The notes under the pieces are model-generated. The model had not been told where the DNA came from. It saw nothing but the letters and a program-made list of their open reading frames with translations, and did not search any database. 5,955 bases of DNA, taken from assembly GCA_003562655.1 (NCBI GenBank), contig PWUC01000062.1:1-5955 (forward strand), in the 5' to 3' direction. This document shows, one piece after another, positions 1 through 4,683 of this stretch (within the stretch, counting starts at the first letter, position 1; the number at the start of each line of letters is the position of its first letter). The DNA comes from Clostridia bacterium (GTDB lineage: Bacteria; Bacillota_E; SLMV01; PUMD01). Both the position numbers and the translations under genes were made by a program.

Positions 1-105
1 GAAAAAGCAAGGTCCCATGGTGTAAAAATGCTGGAGCGGACAGATCAGGTCACTGTGAAGCAGAGAATAGAGCTGCTGGCAGAACATTTCCGATTGGGGA
101 GATAG
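1..105 (+). CDS. Possible 3' end of an unrecognised gene (partial, start outside window)
   Basis: Frame 1 is open from the first base for 34 codons and ends at TAG (103-105). The peptide ends in a plausible amphipathic helix (KQRIELLAEHFRLGR), which looks more protein-like than the other two forward frames. An in-frame ATG lies at 28 but has no good Shine-Dalgarno sequence, so if the frame is real it is more likely the C-terminal tail of a gene beginning left of the window. I recognise no family. The next ORF starts only three bases after the stop, in the same frame, so the two may be neighbours in an operon or one gene broken by an amber codon. Base composition is near 50% G+C, unlike the genes to the right. 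Thirty-four residues is too little to be confident. Confidence 0.3.
   Translation, partial: EKARSHGVKMLERTDQVTVKQRIELLAEHFRLGR
96..101 (+). promoter_or_regulatory. Candidate Shine-Dalgarno for the 77-residue ORF
   Basis: GGGGAG lies 7 bases before the ATG at 109, a good ribosome-binding distance. It falls inside the end of the preceding reading frame, as expected for closely packed genes. It is the main reason to take the ATG at 109 as a genuine start. Confidence 0.4.
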
Positions 106-108
106 AGG

Positions 109-342
109 ATGGTATCCTTCACTGAATTATGCGTTAATGAAGGCGGTACGACGGAGTTACCCCGCCCTATCCACAATATAGAATTCACCATTATAAACTC
201 CGCAGGGAAAAGCCGTCGTGACGGGGACCTTACACGGGAAGCATGGTGGGCATTATGGCGTGAGGTAACTGAGCCAACAAAGACCCACAATGACCAGATG
301 ACTGTGGTGGTGGCTTTGTGGGAAGCGGGCTTGATACTGTAG
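109..342 (+). CDS. Hypothetical protein, 77 residues, unrecognised
   Basis: The ORF runs from an ATG with a well-placed GGGGAG 7 bases upstream to a TAG at 340-342. I do not recognise the protein. It has no signal peptide or clear membrane segment; the C-terminal half is tryptophan-rich (four Trp, including REAWWALWREV) and ends in a hydrophobic stretch (TVVVALWEAGLIL). About a third of its codons begin with G, as in real genes, and the sequence looks more protein-like than the longer frame antisense to it. It sits directly after another reading frame (stop at 105) and converges on the ATPase gene ending at 455. Its G+C content (about 50%) is well below the rest of the window, so it may belong to a recently acquired segment, or be a gene remnant. 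No function is proposed. Confidence 0.4.
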   Translation: MVSFTELCVNEGGTTELPRPIHNIEFTIINSAGKSRRDGDLTREAWWALWREVTEPTKTHNDQMTVVVALWEAGLIL

Positions 343-382
343 ATCCTTACGGGTGTATTTATGAAACAGCGCTTACCGCCGG

Positions 383-396
383 ATGCGGACCCGCAT
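383..396. repeat. Short inverted repeat (ATGCGG/CCGCAT)
   Basis: ATGCGG (383-388) and CCGCAT (391-396) are perfect inverted copies two bases apart; as RNA this would be a 5-bp stem with a GACC loop. It lies in the gap between the convergent genes. No T-run follows on either strand, so I do not call it a terminator. Confidence 0.35.
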
Positions 397-416
397 GGCC
401 GGTCGTATGGGGGGAC

Positions 417-434
417 GGCGGGGGCGACCCCGCC
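417..434. repeat. GC-only hairpin with GCGA tetraloop in the convergent gap
   Basis: GGCGGGG (417-423) and CCCCGCC (428-434) form a perfect 7-bp all-GC stem closed on the plus strand by GCGA, a GNRA-type tetraloop. It begins 20 bases past the stop codon of the minus-strand ATPase gene. It could protect or end the 3' end of that transcript, but no U-run follows on either strand, so it is not a standard intrinsic terminator. A role is inference only. Confidence 0.45.
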
Positions 435-454
435 TCCTACGCGATTTGCAGTCG

Positions 455-3181
455 TCACATGAGGGTTCGCATGTCGACGAATTGACCATCAATGCCGGAG
501 TAACCGTCGGGAAAGCACGTTAGCAGTACGATCTGAACCCTGTCAGCAGCTTCCTCCAGTATGGCCCGGGCTCTGCCCAGGCGACCGCGGTCGGTGTTCG
601 TCAGGCGGTCATCGAGAATCACCACCTGGCGCTCCCCTTCCGATAGGATCACTCCCAGGGCGAGGCGCACGAGGAAATGCAGCTGTTCTCGGGCTCCGTA
701 AGACAGGTCGGCTTCCACCGATGCCACTACATCCGGGTGCCCCACCCGAACCTGATTGGGGGTCAGCTCGGATGAGAACTCCACTCCCGCGTAGCCCGGG
801 CCCAGCAGCCGAGCCATCCAGCGATCAACCTGCGTCTTGACTGGACCCCCGAGGGACCGCATCCGCTCTGCCCGGTGGGCTTCCAGCAGTTTGTGGGCCA
901 GCCGGTATGCCTCCGCGTCCCGGCTGAGTCGCTCCACCCGGGCGCGGGTCGCTTCCACCTCTGCCTCCAGGTCTCCCTCCCTTTCTCTCACGTTGGAAGC
1001 ACTGCCCGCCTCCAGGACCTCCAGGTGCCCTGATTCTGCGCGCTGGAGCTCCGAAATTCGCTCGCGCAGCTGCTCCAACCTGCGGGAAGCTGCGCCGTAC
1101 TGCCTCTCCGGTTCGTCCTCCTTGTCTCTTTTCTCAGCGTCCAGCACCTCCCACGCCTGCCGGGTTCGCTCCGCCGCCAGAGCGGCTTCCTGCAGAGCCC
1201 TACTGCGCGCCTCCGCCGTGGTGAACTCGTCCTCTGCCTCGAGATCTTCGGCTTCGGCCAGACGGTCCTCGATTTGCTGCCTCAGTACGGACAGGCGCTG
1301 CTGCAGTCCTGAGATTTCCCCCTCGAGCTGTGGCGTGGGCGCCTCGGCTGCCTCCTGTCTCTCTTCGAGTTCCTGGCAGTGCTTCTGCACCTGTGCGCGC
1401 TCCTCGGCGTGTTCGTCCAGCAACTCATCGAGGACCTCCGGAGAGTGCGTCAGCCAGTCTTCTGGGAGACTGGCGCTCTCGAGCTCGTCCTGCAGCCGCT
1501 TCCTCCTGTTTTTCTGTTCCCGGAGGTGTCGCTCTATATCTGCCTCGTCACCCTCCAGGGGCATCTCCGCCAGCCGCTGGTGCAGGTCTTCCAGCTGCGT
1601 GTTCAGTGCCTGGTGACGCTGGTACTGCTCGTGCAGTTCACTCGCGGAGGCGACATCGTGACTCGCCAGGAGGTCGCTGAGGTCATCGCGGTTCGCTTTC
1701 AGCCGGGCCACGGCTTCCGCTGCCACCTCGTTTCCGCTCTGCACGGTGATCTTCATGATCTCGGGCATTTCCAGGTCGGCTCTATTGGCAGCGGCAAAGG
1801 ACCGGGGAGTCCCCGGTTCGAGGGTCAGGGGCTGCCAGGAAGCGCCGTCCAGCCCGACGCGGGCCCCCAGTTCAGCCGCCGGTTCTATATCGATCTTGAG
1901 TCCCTGGGTCTTCAGAACTGCTTCACCATCTCGAATCTGCTCTCCCAGCTCCTCGGCCTGTTCCAGGGTCTCTGCCGAGGGGAACACTTCCTCCTCGAGG
2001 GCCTGCTCCGCCTCCCGGATCTGGCCGCGCACCCGCGCCGCCCGAGTTGCCGTTTCCCTGTGGCGCTGGATGTCCGCGTCGATGGTCTTGAGAGCCCTCA
2101 GGGCGTTCAGGGCATCCATTCGCTCCTGCAGCTGGCGGTGATGTCGTTTCCTTTCCTCCAGGAGCAGCCCGATTTCGCGGACTTCCCCGCGGGCGGAGCA
2201 GAGTTCAGCTCGCAGCGGGGTCAGCGACGCCGCGACCCCATCCATCTCCCTGCGGGCCTCCTCCGCCATCTTCCTCGCCTTACGGATCCCGTCAACCCGG
2301 CGGTTCAGGTTCTCCCAGTGCCGCTCGGCCTCGATGTGGGCTGTCCTGGCGTTGAGGCGCATTTCCTGGTGTTCCCTCGCCGCATCGCGGGCCTCGGATG
2401 CCTCTTTCAATTCCTGTTCCGACTCCCCCAGCTGGCTCCTCAGGGTGTCAATCTCGCCCTGGATGCCGGAGAGATCCTCCATCCTTCTCTCGAAGTCCAC
2501 GCGCTGCTGCCGGACGTGGTCCAGATCAGCTTCCTTCCGCGCCAGTTCCTCCAGGGCCTGGTGCAACGCTCCCCCGGTCCGGGGCTGTCCCCTGGCCTCT
2601 GTGAGGAGCTCCAGGTGGCGGTCACTGATGAGACGCTCGATGGCACTTGAGGAGGCACTGTCCAGCACCTCGCCCAGGGTCGCCTCCAGGCGGTCCATCA
2701 TTCCGGGGTTCCATCCCGCGGGCATCTCGTGATCCTCCTGGCGAGCCCACAGGGCTTCGGCCACGCCGCGTTGACGGGGCTTGGTCAGCCCGCGACCGGG
2801 GTGCTGGCCCCCGAGGAACTCGATGCCCCGGCGGTCGGCGGCGTCGCCGTCGGCGATCAGCTGCCAGCGACCGTCAATGAAGGTCCAGAGTTCGCAGGAA
2901 GGGGAATCGAGGAATCGCTTGCGACAGCGGTATTTCTCGCCCCCGGCGGAGAAGACCACCGTGACTTCAGGGGTCAGCGAGCTGCCCCAGGGGCGCAGCG
3001 AGTCCATCTCTCTTCCAGCGACGGTGTGCCTGTCAAAGAGGCCCCGGGTGAGAGCCTCGATCAGGGTGGATTTGCCTGATTCGTTGGGCCCGTGAATGAT
3101 GGTCAACCGGTCATCGAAGGATAAGGTAATTTCCTCGCGGAAACGGCGCCAGCCCCTGACGGTGAGTTCGTGGAGGATCAT
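455..3181 (-). CDS. Rad50/SbcC/YhaN-type AAA ATPase, coiled-coil subunit of a DNA-end-processing nuclease
   Basis: This 908-residue protein is the ATP-driven, DNA-binding partner of the nuclease encoded upstream. Visible parts: Walker A GPNESGKST (31-39); probable Q-loop Gln148 in WARQED; a long charged coiled-coil arm (about 185-425); a short beta-rich, non-coiled segment (about 427-482); a second coiled-coil arm (about 483-775); the ABC signature LSYGAREQL (826-834); Walker B VVILDD (853-858) with Asp858 at the catalytic acid position; and a D-loop TNTD (861-864). The GPNESGKST and LSYGAREQL spellings resemble YhaN-like proteins more than classical SbcC. There is no CxxC zinc hook anywhere; the Cys residues are single. 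The switch region reads TCF (888-890), where I expect TCH. The start ATG overlaps the nuclease stop (ATGA), with GGAGGT 6 bases upstream, so translation is probably coupled. It is somewhat shorter than E. coli SbcC (1048 residues). Family assignment is firm; the exact subfamily is inference. Confidence 0.93.
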   Translation of the reverse strand: MILHELTVRGWRRFREEITLSFDDRLTIIHGPNESGKSTLIEALTRGLFDRHTVAGREMDSLRPWGSSLTPEVTVVFSAGGEKYRCRKRFLDSPSCELWTFIDGRWQLIADGDAADRRGIEFLGGQHPGRGLTKPRQRGVAEALWARQEDHEMPAGWNPGMMDRLEATLGEVLDSASSSAIERLISDRHLELLTEARGQPRTGGALHQALEELARKEADLDHVRQQRVDFERRMEDLSGIQGEIDTLRSQLGESEQELKEASEARDAAREHQEMRLNARTAHIEAERHWENLNRRVDGIRKARKMAEEARREMDGVAASLTPLRAELCSARGEVREIGLLLEERKRHHRQLQERMDALNALRALKTIDADIQRHRETATRAARVRGQIREAEQALEEEVFPSAETLEQAEELGEQIRDGEAVLKTQGLKIDIEPAAELGARVGLDGASWQPLTLEPGTPRSFAAANRADLEMPEIMKITVQSGNEVAAEAVARLKANRDDLSDLLASHDVASASELHEQYQRHQALNTQLEDLHQRLAEMPLEGDEADIERHLREQKNRRKRLQDELESASLPEDWLTHSPEVLDELLDEHAEERAQVQKHCQELEERQEAAEAPTPQLEGEISGLQQRLSVLRQQIEDRLAEAEDLEAEDEFTTAEARSRALQEAALAAERTRQAWEVLDAEKRDKEDEPERQYGAASRRLEQLRERISELQRAESGHLEVLEAGSASNVREREGDLEAEVEATRARVERLSRDAEAYRLAHKLLEAHRAERMRSLGGPVKTQVDRWMARLLGPGYAGVEFSSELTPNQVRVGHPDVVASVEADLSYGAREQLHFLVRLALGVILSEGERQVVILDDRLTNTDRGRLGRARAILEEAADRVQIVLLTCFPDGYSGIDGQFVDMRTLM
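1736..1903 (-). other. Beta-rich insert at the presumed coiled-coil apex of the ATPase
   Basis: Residues about 427-482 of the ATPase break the coiled coil. The stretch has alternating hydrophobic residues (GLKIDIEP, WQPLTLEPG, PEIMKITVQSG), Gly and Pro turns and few charges, as in a small beta domain. Roughly 240 residues of helix precede it and 290 follow before the C-terminal ATPase lobe, placing it near the tip, where classical Rad50/SbcC carries the CxxC hook. From memory, similar segments occur in other hookless relatives. Its role in dimerisation is inference. Confidence 0.6.
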
Positions 3182-4308
3182 CCTTGCACCTCCATGGCAG
3201 CGGCGTGAAGCAACTGGAGGGCCCTGCGGACCACCTCGGGGTCGCGGTCGGCAAACCTGCGGCCGGTTCCGGACGGCACCCTGCCAGAGGCAATGGCCAT
3301 GAGATCATCGCCAGTCTGGGCGACGGGACCGGCGGGAAAACGCGCGGCCGAGTCGCCTCCAGAGGGGGTTAGCTGCAGATCCTCCCGGACTTCCAGGTGG
3401 TAGAGGCGCCCGGTGAGTTCCTCCGCCATGCCCTCAGTTCGGACCGTGGTCTCAACATCGACCGCACCAGTGAGATGAACTCTCAGCAGGGTTGTCTCGG
3501 GTGACTCCAGATCCGATACCCAACCGCTCAGAATATCCAACTCCGGGTCCGCGGAGACGTCGTGTTCCAGCGTGCGCCAGGTCAGGGAGTTGACCCGGTG
3601 CCGCCGAACCTCTGGGACAGCACCGGGACGGGCGATCTCCACCTCGAGCACATGACCGGAGTCGCGCTCGTCAAAGGCCGTCGGTTCCGGGGTTCCGCTG
3701 TAGAAGGTTCGCTCGTCGTGCTCGTACAGGGAGTGCCAGTCGCCGAGGGCAAGGTAGTCCAGCCTGGCCATCCGGGCGCGTTCCGGGTGGATGGGGAAGT
3801 TCAGGTCTTTGCCCAGGATGTCCAGGGATCCGTGGGCCACTCCCACCCGGATCAGCTGAGCACTATGGTCATCTTCATCGGGGATCCAGGCGGTGGGATC
3901 GCGACGGCTTCGCTTCTGGGTGAGGGGGCACGGATACAGGGCCACCCCGTCGAGGATCACGGCTGACGCCTCGGTGAGGACTCGGATGTGATCCGGACGT
4001 GCTTCCCAGCGGCGCCGGTTCCAGATTCCACCGCGCGTCACAGGATCGTGGTTTCCCGGCAGTATGACCGCGGGAACCCGGGTCTGCGCCAGCGCCTCCA
4101 CGACACCTTCAATGGTCTCTGAACCCACGGCATGGTGCTCAAACAGGTCGCCGGCGATCAACATGAAATCGACACGTCTTTCCTCTGCCAGCCTGGTAAT
4201 GCGACGGGCGGTGGTGAGCCGCGTTGAGCGCGTCTGTGAAGCCCGATTACCCAGGTGGGAGAACTTCGCTCCCATCTGCCAGTCGGCTGTGTGAATGAAC
4301 CTGATCAT
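3178..4308 (-). CDS. SbcD/Mre11/YhaO-type metallophosphoesterase (DNA exonuclease subunit)
   Basis: This 376-residue protein is the predicted Mn-dependent nuclease partner of the downstream ATPase, acting on DNA ends or hairpins. The calcineurin-like phosphoesterase motifs are in order: HTADWQ (6-11, Asp9), AGDLFE (52-57, Asp54), GNHD (85-88), VAHGS (157-161, His159) and LGDWHS (188-193, His192). The catalytic domain ends near residue 215; a beta-rich capping region follows (about 216-310), then a C-terminal tail probably used to bind the ATPase. Motif I has Gln11 where classical SbcD/Mre11 has His (DxH); I recall the DWQ spelling from other bacterial members, so it looks like a subfamily trait, not damage. 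The start at 4308 is supported by GGAGGG 8 bases upstream and by MIRFIHTADW, the usual extreme N-terminus of the family. Length is near SbcD (about 400). It is the first gene of the operon. Family assignment is firm; substrate is inferred. Confidence 0.93.
   Translation of the reverse strand: MIRFIHTADWQMGAKFSHLGNRASQTRSTRLTTARRITRLAEERRVDFMLIAGDLFEHHAVGSETIEGVVEALAQTRVPAVILPGNHDPVTRGGIWNRRRWEARPDHIRVLTEASAVILDGVALYPCPLTQKRSRRDPTAWIPDEDDHSAQLIRVGVAHGSLDILGKDLNFPIHPERARMARLDYLALGDWHSLYEHDERTFYSGTPEPTAFDERDSGHVLEVEIARPGAVPEVRRHRVNSLTWRTLEHDVSADPELDILSGWVSDLESPETTLLRVHLTGAVDVETTVRTEGMAEELTGRLYHLEVREDLQLTPSGGDSAARFPAGPVAQTGDDLMAIASGRVPSGTGRRFADRDPEVVRRALQLLHAAAMEVQG
3188..3193 (-). promoter_or_regulatory. 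Shine-Dalgarno for the ATPase gene
   Basis: On the minus strand GGAGGT lies 6 bases before the ATG at 3181, inside the last codons of the nuclease gene. Together with the ATGA overlap it fixes the ATPase start and suggests coupled translation of the two subunits. Confidence 0.8.
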
Positions 4309-4316
4309 GATGGGAT

Positions 4317-4322
4317 CCCTCC
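4317..4322 (-). promoter_or_regulatory. Shine-Dalgarno for the nuclease gene
   Basis: On the minus strand GGAGGG lies 8 bases before the ATG at 4308. It is the only strong ribosome-binding site nearby and agrees with the family's N-terminus starting exactly at this Met. Confidence 0.75.
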
Positions 4323-4335
4323 GTGGTGGGGTCCA

Positions 4336-4364
4336 TTGTCAGAAGCAGACCCCCAACGTATGTT
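4336..4364 (+). promoter_or_regulatory. Candidate sigma70-type promoter for the M24 peptidase gene
   Basis: TTGTCA (4336-4341, 5 of 6 matches to TTGACA) and TATGTT (4359-4364, 4 of 6 to TATAAT) are separated by exactly 17 bases. Transcription would begin near 4371 and give a leader of about 310 bases. The -10 element overlaps the LexA-like palindrome. This is a pattern match by eye in GC-rich DNA, where chance matches are less common but still possible. Confidence 0.33.
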
Positions 4365-4366
4365 TT
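4353..4366. promoter_or_regulatory. LexA/SOS-box-like palindrome upstream of the nuclease operon
   Basis: The plus strand reads CCAACGTATGTTTT. Its AAC-N4-GTT core (4355-4364) matches the Gram-positive/actinobacterial LexA box GAAC-N4-GTTC except at the outermost symmetric pair (C and T in place of G and C). It lies 46 bp upstream of the nuclease ATG and overlaps the plus-strand -10 candidate. Damage control of a DNA-end nuclease would make sense, but this is a single degenerate site and the assignment is inference. Confidence 0.3.
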
Positions 4367-4456
4367 CGAGAATAGAAGGCATTGTCCTTCCTCGTTCCGC
4401 CAGGGAGATGACAGCGGCGTGGTTTGAAGCACCTCCGTCCACTGCCAGAGAGCACA

Positions 4457-4503
4457 GACGTCATCAAGGCACCGCCCGTGCGCGGTCTTATCGTCGTGAC
4501 GTC
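4457..4503. repeat. Spaced inverted repeat GACGTCA...TGACGTC with inner hairpin
   Basis: GACGTCA (4457-4463) and TGACGTC (4497-4503) are perfect inverted copies. Between them ACCGC (4471-4475) and GCGGT (4482-4486) form a second nested pair. Each arm also contains the palindrome GACGTC, with centres 41 bp apart, near four helical turns. It could be leader-RNA structure or two operator sites. GACGTC also occurs by chance inside both flanking genes, so significance is modest. Confidence 0.35.
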
Positions 4504-4631
4504 CTCCCGGTTCACGGCTCACCACCGCGACAGGCTGGCGCCGCCCTTGTCGCTCTGTGTGTTCCGGCGGCATTGCTGTTGGAGGAACGGGCGAGGTCAA
4601 CGGAGAAGCAGTCCTCACCCTGTAGGGACCG

Positions 4632-4664
4632 GCAGAGAACCGCCACCTGGCTTCGGCGGACTGC
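4632..4664 (+). repeat. Imperfect stem-loop just upstream of the peptidase ribosome-binding site
   Basis: CCGCC (4640-4644) pairs with GGCGG (4655-4659) across a 10-base loop, and GCAG (4632-4635) with CTGC (4661-4664) across an asymmetric internal loop. It ends about 8 bases before AGGAG. It may leave the ribosome-binding site open or affect it; no regulatory class is recognised. Confidence 0.3.
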
Positions 4665-4672
4665 TGCGCGAA

Positions 4673-4677
4673 AGGAG
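4673..4677 (+). promoter_or_regulatory. Shine-Dalgarno deciding the M24 peptidase start
   Basis: AGGAG (4673-4677, within AAAGGAG) abuts an ATG at 4678 but is 6 bases from the in-frame ATG at 4684. The second spacing is functional and the first is too short, so 4684 is chosen as the start. Confidence 0.8.
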
Positions 4678-4683
4678 ATGCTG

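Larger units (their letters stand above)
4309..4683. other. Divergent intergenic region (375 bp) between nuclease operon and peptidase gene
   Basis: No protein gene is supported here. The frame of the peptidase stays open upstream to 4255, but the extra residues are Arg/Pro/Ser-rich, unlike an M24 N-terminus, and cross the nuclease start. The region must hold promoters for both directions. It contains a sigma70-like plus-strand promoter candidate near the left end, a LexA-box-like palindrome, a pair of GACGTC-containing inverted repeats (4457-4463 and 4497-4503) and a stem-loop just before the peptidase ribosome-binding site. I could not identify a convincing minus-strand promoter, nor any T-box or other riboswitch. 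Confidence 0.6.

Noticed and set aside
45..458. Minus-strand 137-codon frame whose GTG start overlaps the ATPase stop (GTGA), resembling a third operon gene
   Set aside because: The overlap is attractive, but no Shine-Dalgarno precedes it, the product is Ser/Arg/Thr-rich and not protein-like, and it crosses the G+C step. The plus-strand 109-342 frame, with a proper ribosome-binding site, is better supported in the same DNA.
1379..2650. Long (423-codon) plus-strand open frame opposite the ATPase coiled coil
   Set aside because: It is exactly antisense to well-supported coiled-coil coding sequence. Its Leu/Gln/Val/Pro/Gly-rich product is what antisense Glu, Gln, Arg and Leu codons give in GC-rich DNA; it shows no domain and no ribosome-binding site. 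The same holds for the shorter plus-strand frames at 837-1616, 1746-2141, 2334-2732 and 2729-3079.
4318..4450. Minus-strand sigma70 promoter for the nuclease operon
   Set aside because: Possible -10 elements (such as TATTCT on the minus strand) have no acceptable -35 at 16-18 bases. A promoter must exist, but I cannot place it.
4440..4640. T-box or other riboswitch in the divergent region
   Set aside because: I looked on both strands for the T-box GGGTGGNACCGCG core followed by a terminator. Only fragments such as TGGCGCCGC appear, with no terminator or matching antiterminator.
4255..4683. N-terminal extension of the peptidase to an ATG at 4255
   Set aside because: The extension overlaps the nuclease coding start, has low-complexity Arg/Pro/Ser composition and is absent from M24 proteins of this type. 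AGGAG with 6-base spacing supports 4684.
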